NCBI GenBank assembly: GCA_910586965.1
Contig: CAJUMF010000021.1
Coordinates: 1 to 62,074 of the forward strand
Direction of reading: 5' to 3'
Length of the DNA: 62,074 bases
Source: an uncultured Dorea sp.
GTDB taxonomy: Bacteria; Bacillota; Clostridia; Lachnospirales; Lachnospiraceae
In this document: positions 16,334 through 24,574 of the stretch, piece by piece
Layout of the letters: the number at the start of each line of letters is the position of its first letter
How positions within the stretch are numbered: the first letter of the stretch is position 1
Notes under the pieces: generated by a model
Database searches by the model: none
Seen by the model: the letters and a program-made list of their open reading frames with translations, nothing else
What the model was told of the DNA's origin: nothing
Translations under genes and position numbers: made by a program

Positions 16334-17710
16334 ATGGATAAATATGATGTTATTATTATAGGCGCAGGGCCGGGCGGTATTTTTTCCGCCTATGAATTGG
16401 TGAAACTAAGGGATGACCTGAAAATCGGCGTATTTGAGGCGGGCAGCAGCCTGGAAAAGAGAAAATGCCCCATTGACGGGGATAAGGTTAAGTCCTGCGT
16501 CCGGTGCAAGAGCTGCGCGATTATGAATGGATTTGGTGGCGCAGGGGCATTTTCGGACGGAAAATATAATATTACGAACCAGTTTGGCGGCACGCTGTAT
16601 GAATATATCGGAAAAAACAAGGCGACGGAGCTTATGGAGTATGTGGACGGAATCAATATGTCTCACGGAGGAGACGGAACGAAATTGTATTCCACGGCGA
16701 ATTCGGAGATAAAGAAGATGTGCCTGCAAAATGACCTCCATCTTCTCGAGGCATCCGTCCGCCATCTTGGAACGGATATCAATTATATCGTGCTGGAAAA
16801 TCTTTATAATGAATTGAAGGACAAGGTGGAATTTCATTTTGATACGCCGGTGGAGAGGGTGCTGAAAAACGGAGATTCCTATGAGGTGTATACGAAAGAT
16901 AGCATGGCCGTTTGCCATAGCTGCATTATCTCGGCGGGGCGTAGCGGGAGTAAATGGATGGAGACGGTCTGCAAAGACCTTGGCATCCCTACAAAGTCCA
17001 ACCGTGTCGATATCGGGGTCAGGGTGGAGCTGCCCGCGGAAGTATTCAGCCATCTGACAGATGAATTGTATGAGAGTAAGATTGTATACCGGACGGAGAA
17101 ATTTGAGGATCTGGTGCGGACTTTCTGCATGAACCCGAAAGGCGTGGTCGTAAATGAGAATACAAACGGAATCGTGACGGTAAACGGACACAGCTATGAA
17201 GACCCGGAGAAACATACGGAAAACACGAACTTTGCCCTGCTTGTGTCCAAGCATTTTTCCGAGCCTTTTAAGGACAGCAACGGTTACGGGGAGAGTATCG
17301 CAAGGCTGTCCAATATGCTGGGCGGCGGGGTCATGGTGCAGAGATTCGGCGACCTTATAAGGGGGAGGCGCAGCACCCGGCAGAGGATTGCCGAGAGCTA
17401 TGTGACGCCGACGCTTGCGGCGACGTCGGGAGATTTGAGCCTGGTGATTCCGAAACGCATCCTGGACGGAATTATCGAGATGATATACGCCCTTGATAAG
17501 ATTGCGCCGGGAACTGCCAATGACGACACTCTTTTATACGGGGTGGAAGTCAAGTTCTACAATATGGAAGTTGAGATAGACGGGCATCTTGAGACGAGAC
17601 ATAAGGGATTGTTTGTGATTGGGGACTGCAGCGGCGTTACCCATTCCCTGTCTCATGCGTCTGCCAGCGGGGTGTGCGTGGCGAGGTACTTGAGTGAATG
17701 TCTGGCGTAG
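16334..17710 (+). CDS. FAD-dependent dehydrogenase, COG2509-like, with Cys cluster
   Basis: A 458-residue flavoprotein. The N-terminal Rossmann motif is DVIIIGAGPGGIFSAYELVK. Near residues 45-65 four cysteines (CPIDGDKVKSCVRCKSC) could bind an iron-sulfur cluster. The following segment MNGFGGAGAFSDGKYN is typical of this uncharacterised dehydrogenase family. The C-terminal GLFVIGDCSGVTHSLSHASA contacts the FAD. The start follows AAGGAGACAGATAAGG, which overlaps the end of the radical SAM gene. The reaction is not known. Confidence 0.82.
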   Translation: MDKYDVIIIGAGPGGIFSAYELVKLRDDLKIGVFEAGSSLEKRKCPIDGDKVKSCVRCKSCAIMNGFGGAGAFSDGKYNITNQFGGTLYEYIGKNKATELMEYVDGINMSHGGDGTKLYSTANSEIKKMCLQNDLHLLEASVRHLGTDINYIVLENLYNELKDKVEFHFDTPVERVLKNGDSYEVYTKDSMAVCHSCIISAGRSGSKWMETVCKDLGIPTKSNRVDIGVRVELPAEVFSHLTDELYESKIVYRTEKFEDLVRTFCMNPKGVVVNENTNGIVTVNGHSYEDPEKHTENTNFALLVSKHFSEPFKDSNGYGESIARLSNMLGGGVMVQRFGDLIRGRRSTRQRIAESYVTPTLAATSGDLSLVIPKRILDGIIEMIYALDKIAPGTANDDTLLYGVEVKFYNMEVEIDGHLETRHKGLFVIGDCSGVTHSLSHASASGVCVARYLSECLA

Positions 17711-17737
17711 GGAAATATTTTGACGGGGGTTTTTTCG

Positions 17738-18604
17738 ATGGGAAATAAAAATACAGCGAAAATGATACTGTCGGTGCTGGTTGTTGTTTTGGGGAACATC
17801 CTCTATGCGCTGGCGGTAAAGCTCTTCCTGATTCCGGCGGGGCTTGTGACGGGCGGAACTACCGGAATCGGCCTTGCGGTGAATTACGCGGCGGGAGTGC
17901 CGGTGGCGACGTTTGTCCTGATTTTTAATGTGGTGATGCTGGCGGCGGGCTTTGCGGTGCTTGGGAAACAGTTTGCGCTGACGACCATTGTCAGCACGTT
18001 TACTTATCCCCTTGCGCTGAATGCGCTGGATATGCTGCTGGGAGACGTGGTGCTGACCCAGGATGTGTTTATCTGCACGATGTTTTCCGGGCTGGGTATC
18101 GGGCTGTCCCTCGGAATCGTCATACGGGCGGGGGCGTCGACGGGCGGCATGGATATCCCGCCCCTTGTGCTGAATCATTTTTTTAAGATTCCGGTGTCGG
18201 CGGGGCTTTACTTTTTTGATTTTATCATCCTGCTTGTGCAGGCGCTTTTTCAGCCGCTTGAAAAAGTGTTTTACGGTATCGTGCTTGTCATCATCTATAC
18301 GGTGACTCTGGATAAGATGCTGCTCATGGGAACGACGAAAACGGAAGTGCGGGTGGTCAGCGACCATGCACAGGAAATCTGTGATGCAATCCTTAAACGG
18401 ATGGACCGGGGCGTGACGCTGCTTTCCGCCAAGGGAGGGTATCTCAAGGAAGATACGACGGTTGTCTTGAGCGTGATTTCCAACCGGGAGCTGCCGAGGG
18501 TGGAGCGCCTGATCCATGAGATTGACCCGGAGAGCTTTATCGTTGTCAACCGGGTCAGCGAAGTGAGCGGCAAAGGATTTACCATGAATAAAGAATACCG
18601 GTAA
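17738..18604 (+). CDS. YitT family membrane protein (DUF161-DUF2179)
   Basis: A 288-residue protein with five or six N-terminal membrane segments (residues 5-200, including AVKLFLIPAGLVTGGTTGIG and RAGASTGGMDIPPLVLNHF) and a C-terminal cytoplasmic DUF2179 domain (about 210-288, RGVTLLSAKGGYLKEDTTVV). The function is unproven. The ATG at 17738 is preferred to a TTG 18 bases upstream; the purine run GGGGG lies before it. It begins 27 bp after the FAD gene and may be in the same operon. A homologue is encoded at 28787. Confidence 0.88.
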   Translation: MGNKNTAKMILSVLVVVLGNILYALAVKLFLIPAGLVTGGTTGIGLAVNYAAGVPVATFVLIFNVVMLAAGFAVLGKQFALTTIVSTFTYPLALNALDMLLGDVVLTQDVFICTMFSGLGIGLSLGIVIRAGASTGGMDIPPLVLNHFFKIPVSAGLYFFDFIILLVQALFQPLEKVFYGIVLVIIYTVTLDKMLLMGTTKTEVRVVSDHAQEICDAILKRMDRGVTLLSAKGGYLKEDTTVVLSVISNRELPRVERLIHEIDPESFIVVNRVSEVSGKGFTMNKEYR

Positions 18605-18617
18605 GGATTGCTGGTAT

Positions 18618-19673
18618 TTATTTTAATGTAATCTGCAGCTCGACGGGGTTGTGGTCGGAGTTTGCAAATGCCAGTCCCACGGTTTTTACCGAATCAATCT
18701 TTACATTTGGCGAGGTGATAAAGCCGTCGATTACATAATACTGCGTGTCTGCGGAATCAGGGTCATAGGGCTGGTTTAGCAGGCGGCAGGAGGGTGCGGC
18801 ACTGTCATAGGCAAGGCTCCACCCCTCCGGCAGTCTGTCCTCATCAACGATTCCCGGAGTCCAAAGCTTAGGGTCTTTTATCGGGAAGGCGTCCAGACTT
18901 CCCGGAAAGGTCTGGTTGAAATCGCCTCCGGCGATGACGTAATTTCCTTTTTTGTATTCTTCCTGCAAAAATTCCATCAGGGCATCGGTCTGTGCCTTTT
19001 TCCCTTCGCCGTCGTCATAAGCCTCCAGATGGAGATTGACCGCTACAAGTTCCCTGTCTGTTCCTGCGACGGGGTAACGGGTGGCTAACAGGCAGCGTTT
19101 TAGGTTCGCCAGACGCACCGGCCACCGGAAGGGGCAGGGGAGGCTAAGCCGCATTGGATTTTCCGACATCTCAAGGTTTGACAAGGTGGCGATGCCGGAA
19201 TCGATTTTTCCGATGGGCGGAAAGGGATAGGGGACAAAGCTGCAGCGGTAGTTCGGGGCGTAGGAGAATCCGAGCCCGGTCTTTTCGCTGTAAAAGCTAA
19301 GCTCGTCTGTATTTTTTGTCCTGGCGGAGCCGCGGTCAACTTCCTGCAAGAGGCAGAGGTCATAGTCTCCCTGTTTTAAAAAGTCCGCGACGGCGGAAAG
19401 ATTCTGTTCTACGGTGTCCTGGCTTTTCGGATTTACCATCGTGCCGCCGTCCATGAAAAAGTCTGCGCCTGCATCCAGCCCTGCGTAGCCGGTGTTCCAG
19501 CTTATGATGCGGATGGAGGTATGCTCCAGGGGGAGTTCTTTTAGAATCTGTGTGTCGGCTGTTTCCTTGTTTTCAGGGCGGTATTCCGTGACGGTAAGCC
19601 AGGCGAGCAGGGCGGCTAAGGCTGATAACAGGATGAGCAGGATGATTGCCGGGATTTTTATTATTCGTTTCAT
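18618..19673 (-). CDS. Endonuclease/exonuclease/phosphatase family protein, membrane-anchored
   Basis: A 351-residue protein of the metal-dependent EEP superfamily. One N-terminal hydrophobic helix (IIKIPAIILLILLSALAALL) would anchor or export it. The fold is seen in IRIISWNTGYAG, DLCLLQEVDRGSARTKN (metal-binding Glu), AVNLHLEAY, YVIAGGDFNQTF and the closing NSDHNPVEL. Activity on a lipid or sugar phosphate, or on a nucleic acid, cannot be told apart. ATG 19673 follows AAAGGAC; a longer in-frame start at 19742 lacks a ribosome site. It converges on the YitT gene. Confidence 0.85.
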   Translation of the reverse strand: MKRIIKIPAIILLILLSALAALLAWLTVTEYRPENKETADTQILKELPLEHTSIRIISWNTGYAGLDAGADFFMDGGTMVNPKSQDTVEQNLSAVADFLKQGDYDLCLLQEVDRGSARTKNTDELSFYSEKTGLGFSYAPNYRCSFVPYPFPPIGKIDSGIATLSNLEMSENPMRLSLPCPFRWPVRLANLKRCLLATRYPVAGTDRELVAVNLHLEAYDDGEGKKAQTDALMEFLQEEYKKGNYVIAGGDFNQTFPGSLDAFPIKDPKLWTPGIVDEDRLPEGWSLAYDSAAPSCRLLNQPYDPDSADTQYYVIDGFITSPNVKIDSVKTVGLAFANSDHNPVELQITLK

Positions 19674-19770
19674 AAGAGCTTGTCCTTTCGATTTCCGGCG
19701 GCGGTGAGCCGGGGCGACGGTTGTGTCAACAGGTTCTATCATGTACTATTATATCTGAGGGGTGAGAGAA

Positions 19771-21114
19771 ATGAAAGCAGATAAACATTTTTACCGGAAA
19801 TTATTTTCTCTGGTACTTCCTATTGCGATGCAGAATTTCATGAATGCTGTAGTCAGCGCGTCGGATGCTCTGATGCTTGGGCTTACGGGACAGACGGCAC
19901 TTTCGGCAGTCTCCCTTGCTACTCAGGTGCAGTTTGTGCTGAATTTATTTTTTGCCGCGCTGACCAGCGGAGTGACGGTTCTGGCGGCGCAGTATTGGGG
20001 GAAGAAGGATACAAAGGCTTTAGAGCATGTGCTGGCGGTGTCTCTTCGCTGCAGTTTTGCTGTCTCTTTCTTGTTTTTCCTGGCATCGGCGGTAGCTCCG
20101 GGATTGCTCATGAGGATATTCACGGATGAGCAGAGATTGATTGACATGGGAGCGCCGTATCTGCGGGTGGTGAGCGTCTCTTATCTTTGCATGGGGATTT
20201 CGCAGGTTTATCTTTGCATTATGAAAAACAGCGGAAGGACGCTTAGGAGCACGATTTATGGCTCTGCGGCAGTAGTGCTCAATCTGATTTTAAATGGGGT
20301 GCTTATATTCGGAGCTTTCGGTGCTCCAAAGATGGGAATACAAGGCGCTGCCCTCGCGACGTTAATCTCGCGTGTAATCGTTTTGGCGCTGGTATTGTGC
20401 GAGAATGGGAAAACGGATGTGGTGAAGATCCGGTGGAAGTATGTGAGGAAACCGATGGATGTGCTTGAGCGGGATTACTATCATTACACTTTGCCCGTGC
20501 TGGCAAATGTGTTGGCGTGGGGCTGCGGGTTTACGATGTTTTCGGTTATCATGGGGCATCTGGGCGAGGAGGCGGTGGCGGCGAACGCGGTAGCCAATAT
20601 CGTGAAAAATGTGATTTCCTGCTTTTGCTTAGGGATTGGTGCGGGCAGCGGCATTATTGTCGGAAATGAGCTCGGGAAAGGGGATTTGGAAAGAGCGCGG
20701 GAGTACGGCGGAAGGCTTTGCCGGACGGCGCTTATGGCAGGAATTATATCCGGACTTTTTCTGCTTGTATGTTCGCCGTTTATCTTTGCTTTTGCGCCGA
20801 ACTTAAATGGACAAGCGCGGGAGTATCTGCGGGTCATGCTCTTTATATGCAGTTATTATCTTATCGGGAAGTCGCTGAATTCAACGGTGGTGGCGGGGAT
20901 TTTCTGCGCCGGGGGCGATACGAGGTTCGGGATGTGCTGCGACGCGGTGACGATGTGGCTCATTATTGTTCCAGTGGGGGCGGTGGCGGCGTTTATGCTT
21001 AAGCTGCCGGTGCTGTGGGTGTATTTTCTGCTGAACCTGGATGAGCTTATAAAGCTGCCGGCGGTTTACCGGCATTATAAAAAGTATGCGTGGGTGAAGA
21101 ACCTGACAAAATAA
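19771..21114 (+). CDS. MATE family efflux transporter
   Basis: A 447-residue, 12-helix transporter of the MATE/NorM group, expected to export cationic or amphipathic compounds using a Na+ or H+ gradient. Both halves show the typical segments: VLPIAMQNFMNAVVSASDAL near the start and TLPVLANVLAWGCGFTMF near residue 240. ATG 19771 follows GAGGGGTGAGAG. It is divergent from the EEP gene. Two other MATE genes occur in the window (24575, 59699) and are not close copies. Confidence 0.92.
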   Translation: MKADKHFYRKLFSLVLPIAMQNFMNAVVSASDALMLGLTGQTALSAVSLATQVQFVLNLFFAALTSGVTVLAAQYWGKKDTKALEHVLAVSLRCSFAVSFLFFLASAVAPGLLMRIFTDEQRLIDMGAPYLRVVSVSYLCMGISQVYLCIMKNSGRTLRSTIYGSAAVVLNLILNGVLIFGAFGAPKMGIQGAALATLISRVIVLALVLCENGKTDVVKIRWKYVRKPMDVLERDYYHYTLPVLANVLAWGCGFTMFSVIMGHLGEEAVAANAVANIVKNVISCFCLGIGAGSGIIVGNELGKGDLERAREYGGRLCRTALMAGIISGLFLLVCSPFIFAFAPNLNGQAREYLRVMLFICSYYLIGKSLNSTVVAGIFCAGGDTRFGMCCDAVTMWLIIVPVGAVAAFMLKLPVLWVYFLLNLDELIKLPAVYRHYKKYAWVKNLTK

Positions 21115-21143
21115 GATTATTTATAGAAGAAAGAGGTGTTTTG

Positions 21144-21776
21144 ATGAAAAATACGGAGAGAAGAGACAGGGAGATGCCGTACATCTCCGACGAAGAGGTA
21201 TTCGAGGAACAGAAGAGGGCGAGGCGGCTGACTCAGGCGATGAATACGGCGGACAGCTCAGACTTTGAGAAGATCAATGGGATTGTGAAGGAGCTTTTGG
21301 GAAAGTCGGAAGGCGCGGTTATCAATCCGCCGTTTTACTGTGATTATGGTACGCATATTGAGATGGGGAAGAATTTCTTTGCCAATTATAACTGCACGAT
21401 TCTTGACGTGGCGAAGGTTGTGATTGGCGACAACTGTATGTTTGCTCCTAATGTGTCAATTTATACGGCGGGGCATCCGCTGCACCCGGAGATTCGAAGT
21501 ACCCTTTACGAGTACGGCGTTGGGGTGACGATTGGGGATAATGTGTGGATTGGCGGCAATGTGGTGATTTGCCCGGGCGTGCATATCGGCAGCAATACGG
21601 TGATTGGAGCGGGGAGTGTCGTGACGAGGGATATCCCTGATTGGGTGGTCGCGGCGGGGAATCCGTGCAAGGTAATCCGCAGGATAACGGATGAGGATAG
21701 GAAATATTATTTCCGCGGGCGGGAGTTTGACGATGAGGCGTGGGAGGATGTGCAGAGGAGAATGGCGGGGAAATAA
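21144..21776 (+). CDS. Sugar O-acetyltransferase (maltose/galactoside type)
   Basis: A 210-residue hexapeptide-repeat acetyltransferase similar in plan to the one at 14724. It has a helical N-terminal cap, the beta-helix FFANYNCTILDVAKVVIGDN, the catalytic-type TAGHPLHPE, and the C-terminal coils IGAGSVVTRDIPDWVVAAG. ATG 21144 follows AAAGAGG at normal spacing. An in-frame start at 21090 would overlap the MATE gene and is less likely. It lies 29 bp after the MATE stop codon and is probably cotranscribed with it. Confidence 0.9.
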   Translation: MKNTERRDREMPYISDEEVFEEQKRARRLTQAMNTADSSDFEKINGIVKELLGKSEGAVINPPFYCDYGTHIEMGKNFFANYNCTILDVAKVVIGDNCMFAPNVSIYTAGHPLHPEIRSTLYEYGVGVTIGDNVWIGGNVVICPGVHIGSNTVIGAGSVVTRDIPDWVVAAGNPCKVIRRITDEDRKYYFRGREFDDEAWEDVQRRMAGK

Positions 21777-21855
21777 AATGGCATGGACTTAAAATTCTGA
21801 TTATATTATACTTGTTATATCAACAAGAGGATTCCGTGATTTTGGAGGGGATACG

Positions 21856-22050
21856 ATGAGGGATGCCAGCCTTGGGATAATACAAAAGGCGATGGAAGAT
21901 TTTATAAAAATTCAAAGGCATATGCTGATTGCCCGTAAGGAAAATGCGACGGAGACATATGGCAGTTTAAAGAAAGAATACCTGTATCTGAAAAGTTTTC
22001 TTAATGTGGCAGGAGTAAATCTTACGGATATTGACGAGATTAAAGAATAA
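21856..22050 (+). CDS. Small hypothetical protein, 64 residues
   Basis: A 64-residue, mostly helical soluble protein (IIQKAMEDFIKIQRHMLIAR, then TYGSLKKEYLYLKSFL and GVNLTDIDEIKE). It begins at an ATG behind GGAGGGG. I do not recognise a named family. It marks the start of an AT-richer patch that holds a decayed gene and an acquired-looking acetyltransferase, so it may have arrived with them. Confidence 0.6.
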   Translation: MRDASLGIIQKAMEDFIKIQRHMLIARKENATETYGSLKKEYLYLKSFLNVAGVNLTDIDEIKE

Positions 22051-22638
22051 TTAGATGAAGAAGAACAGGCGCAGCGCAAGTCTATGATGCAATGGCTTAC
22101 GCTTTTTGTTAGAAAATATAATATTGCTGCAGGGGAATCTAAGAATGTTGAATTTAAAGAAGGTCTGCCTGAAAAGAGTAGTAAGATATTTAAGAATCCA
22201 GAGGGATATAATCATGTTGTTACCTGACAATATACATCCTGAATTGAGTATATTGAACATTGGGGCAGCGGTATCCCTCGGATTATCGGGAAAGTCAAAG
22301 CGGCGGGTCTTCGGGAGCCAGAGTTTATCGGCGGCGATGTGGATTTAAGAATTAACATTTATCGAGCACAAGCTAACATAAATAACGCCAATATTAACGC
22401 CAATGGCATTAAAGATGGCACTAATGGCGTTAAAGAAGTAACAAATAAGGAACAGACACAGATGGAAAGGCTATTACAGGTTATTGAGCAAAATCCATTT
22501 GCAACGCAGGCCTATTATGCAGAACAACTTGGCGTGTCAAAGAGAACAATTTCCAGAATGTTTGTTTCTTTAAAGGGAAAAGGCATATTGATACAATATG
22601 GAACAAGGGGAAAATCAAATTGGGTAATTAAAAAGTAG
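22051..22638 (+). pseudogene. Remnant of an AlbA_2-domain ATP-binding protein
   Basis: Two coding pieces in one frame are separated by stops at 22225 and 22240. The first (about 22086-22224) reads ...AAGESKNVEFKEGLPEKSSK, the start of an AlbA_2 (Schlafen-type) domain. The second (22243-22638) reads IEYIEHWGSGIPRIIGKVK, then the family tail LREPEFIGGDVDLRINIYR and a C-terminal winged helix (TQAYYAEQLGVSKRTISRMF). The central domain of several hundred residues is gone. An in-frame ATG at 22339 could still give a 99-residue winged-helix protein, but I see no ribosome site for it. Called a pseudogene from the missing core. Confidence 0.7.
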
Positions 22639-22729
22639 AAGATTTGATGTAGATTATCCACAAAATTGGCATTCGACGATTGCCGTTAATGTATATAAAT
22701 GCTTTTAATATTAAAGAGAGGTGGTTGAA

Positions 22730-22774
22730 ATGAAACTCTGCATTGTATCAACTGGAATAGTTATAATATTTTGA
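22730..22774 (+). CDS. Possible 14-codon leader peptide
   Basis: An ATG behind the strong ribosome site AAAGAGAGGTGG opens a 14-codon frame (MKLCIVSTGIVIIF) that stops 20 bases before the acetyltransferase start. Short hydrophobic leader peptides precede several antibiotic resistance genes and act through ribosome stalling. Here I see no strong hairpin that would hide the downstream ribosome site AGGAGG, so simple translational coupling or a decayed gene end are equally possible. Confidence 0.4.
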   Translation: MKLCIVSTGIVIIF

Positions 22775-22794
22775 AAATAACAGGAGGACATAAA

Positions 22795-23427
22795 ATGACT
22801 ATTCCAGAGAATAAGCTTTATCCCCGTACAGGAGATAAAGAAACAATTTATTTGAAAAATGCAATCTCAAATCCCAATATAACAGTCGGTGATTTTACAA
22901 TGTATAATGATTTTGTAAATGACCCGGTGCTATTTGAGAAAAACAATGTATTATATCATTACCCCATAAATCAAGACAAACTTGTGATTGGGAAATTTTG
23001 TTCGATTGCCTGTGGCGCAAAATTCCTGTTTAACAGTGCAAATCATACATTATCTTCGTTATCTACATATCCATTTCCACTGTTTTTTGAAGAATGGAAT
23101 CTGGAGAAAAAAGAGGTAACACAGGCCTGGGATAATAAGGGAGATATTATTGTCGGAAATGATGTGTGGATTGGATATGAGGCTGTCATTTTAGCGGGTG
23201 TCCATATCGGAGACGGTGCGGTTATCGGTACACGGGCTGTTGTCACAAAAGATGTACCGCCTTATACGATTGTAGGAGGTGTTCCGGCAAAACCAATAAA
23301 AAAGCGTTTTCCAGAAAAAACCATTTCAATGCTGTTGGATATGCAGTGGTGGAATTGGCCGAATGATAAAATTGCTCATAACATTAAAGCAATACAAGCT
23401 GGAAAGATTGACAAATTACAAGTGTAA
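22795..23427 (+). CDS. Vat/CatB-like xenobiotic O-acetyltransferase
   Basis: A 210-residue left-handed beta-helix acetyltransferase of the XAT group, which includes the streptogramin A (Vat) and CatB chloramphenicol enzymes. Motifs are VGDFTMYNDF near residue 38, IGKFCSIACGAKFLFNSANH with the catalytic-type His about residue 83, VGNDVWIGYEAVILAGVHIG, and GGVPAKPIKKRFP. WWNWPNDKI near the C-terminus is a family hallmark. Whether it confers resistance cannot be read from sequence. The start follows ACAGGAGG. Its AT-rich setting between decayed genes suggests acquisition. Confidence 0.85.
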   Translation: MTIPENKLYPRTGDKETIYLKNAISNPNITVGDFTMYNDFVNDPVLFEKNNVLYHYPINQDKLVIGKFCSIACGAKFLFNSANHTLSSLSTYPFPLFFEEWNLEKKEVTQAWDNKGDIIVGNDVWIGYEAVILAGVHIGDGAVIGTRAVVTKDVPPYTIVGGVPAKPIKKRFPEKTISMLLDMQWWNWPNDKIAHNIKAIQAGKIDKLQV

Positions 23428-23923
23428 ATGCTGGAGTTGATTTGATATTTCCTGCCGCTTTAATTGAAGAATTATTAATGTTTAGGAGAGGTTTGCTATA
23501 ATGCAGCCTCTTCATTCTGCAGTGCCGTTAAAGGAGTTTGATTATAATGCGGAAGTGGAGATTGTCAATCCTGCAGCGGATACAGCTCCAAGTGGTTTTT
23601 GAGCAGTTTTTCGACTGCGGGATGACTCTTTGTCCGGTTCCTCGTCTGCCAGTTCAGCGGATGAAAGGTGTACCTGATAGATGAACGCATTGTAGATTTC
23701 GCAGCAGTAAAGTTTGACGGGATGGAAATTCTTTTTGTGGAAGGAACGGAGTTTCTGTTTTTTTACAGTCTTTAAGTTTCCGATTATAATTTTCCATTGC
23801 TGACTATCTTATCAGAAAATAATATAATTGAAACCCTCCATCTTAACACCAGAGTTTTTTCTGGTGTTATTATTTTGCCTTGCAGACGGCAAAAACGAGC
23901 AGGGGGAACACACATGGAAATCA
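23428..23923. other. Gene-poor stretch with decayed coding pieces
   Basis: About 500 bases without an intact gene. A 33-codon frame at 23501-23602 has a good ribosome site (TAGGAGAGG) and reads MQPLHSAVPLKEFDYNAEVE and on. A second open piece at about 23671-23776 reads VYLIDERIVDFAAVKFDGME and on, without a start. Stops and frame changes lie between them. They look like parts of one or two degraded genes that I cannot name. A terminator closes the stretch. Confidence 0.5.
23844..23875 (+). terminator. Rho-independent terminator
   Basis: TAACACCAG and CTGGTGTTA form a 9-bp stem with an 8-base T-rich loop, followed by TTATTTT. It faces the end of the padR gene on the other strand and closes the decayed region. 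Confidence 0.7.
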
Positions 23924-24451
23924 TTATTCAAAACGCTCTTTCATTGACGCAATCCATGTTTCGATTGCCTGTATAAGAATGAGCTGCTGTTCTAAAACTG
24001 CCATTCCTGTTTCGGGGATTTCGGGAGCATTTTTTTTAAGGCTCTCGTTTTCTTCAAGATATGATTTGAGCGTTTTGATATTGTCCTCAATGTTAGCAAG
24101 GCAGGCTCTTTGGTTTTCTCTGGACAAGCTGTCAAGGTTGACGATTACCGCATTGAAATCCAGAAAAATATAAATCGGCTTTAAGGATATTTCTAACATT
24201 AGTTTTTCAAATTGGGAATTTCCGGAATCGGTTAATGTATAAATTGCCTTTTCCGGCATTTTTCCGTCTTTGACCTGTGTGCTGGTGATGTAACCTTTTT
24301 CCGCTAGCTGGATTACTTTTTTGTAGATTGAGGGAGTGCTGATTTTTACCCATTTGGAAATATTCCGATATTCAACCAGTTTTTGAATATCATATGCGCT
24401 CATGGATTCCTTTTTGAGAATTCCTAATACGATTAAATCTATCGTTGCCAT
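23924..24451 (-). CDS. PadR family transcriptional regulator
   Basis: A 175-residue repressor-type protein. The N-terminal PadR winged helix (LIVLGILKKESMSAYDIQKL, then ISTPSIYKKVIQLAEKGYIT) covers about residues 5-75. A C-terminal helical Vir_act_alpha_C dimerisation domain follows. It is divergent from a MATE gene and shares with it a 123-bp region holding two matching palindromes over both promoters. This strongly suggests it represses both itself and the pump and is released by a pump substrate. Confidence 0.9.
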   Translation of the reverse strand: MATIDLIVLGILKKESMSAYDIQKLVEYRNISKWVKISTPSIYKKVIQLAEKGYITSTQVKDGKMPEKAIYTLTDSGNSQFEKLMLEISLKPIYIFLDFNAVIVNLDSLSRENQRACLANIEDNIKTLKSYLEENESLKKNAPEIPETGMAVLEQQLILIQAIETWIASMKERFE

Positions 24452-24470
24452 AAAATGTCCTCCATTCCTC

Positions 24471-24499
24471 TTGACAACTACTATAAATTATAGTAGTAT
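24471..24499 (+). promoter_or_regulatory. Promoter of the MATE gene
   Basis: Consensus TTGACA and TAGTAT are separated by exactly 17 bp. The spacer and the -10 box lie inside a palindrome at 24477-24497, so a bound regulator would block RNA polymerase. Confidence 0.8.
24477..24497. promoter_or_regulatory. PadR operator, copy 1
   Basis: ACTACTATAA and TTATAGTAGT form an almost perfect 21-bp palindrome, broken only at the central base. It covers the spacer and -10 box of the MATE promoter. Confidence 0.7.
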
Positions 24500-24515
24500 G
24501 GGGTTCGCGGTTCAA

Positions 24516-24534
24516 ATACTATAATTTATACTAT
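24516..24534. promoter_or_regulatory. PadR operator, copy 2
   Basis: ATACTATAATTTATACTAT repeats the core of copy 1 in inverted orientation and covers the -10 box of the padR promoter. The centres of the two copies are about 38 bp apart. Confidence 0.6.
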
Positions 24535-24556
24535 TATATTTTATCCTATATGTCAA
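24528..24556 (-). promoter_or_regulatory. Promoter of padR
   Basis: On the minus strand TTGACA and TAGTAT are separated by 17 bp, the same boxes as the MATE promoter, giving a mirrored pair whose -10 boxes both sit in operator copies. Confidence 0.75.
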
Positions 24557-24574
24557 GAGAAAGGAGATTTTTAC

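Noticed and set aside
17534..18517. 327-codon open frame opposite the YitT gene
   Set aside because: Its product is Arg/His/Gln-rich with no domain and lies fully opposite a well-supported membrane protein gene.
22339..22638. Independent 99-residue winged-helix regulator
   Set aside because: No ribosome site precedes the ATG, and the upstream in-frame codons continue the same homology, so it is the tail of a decayed larger gene.
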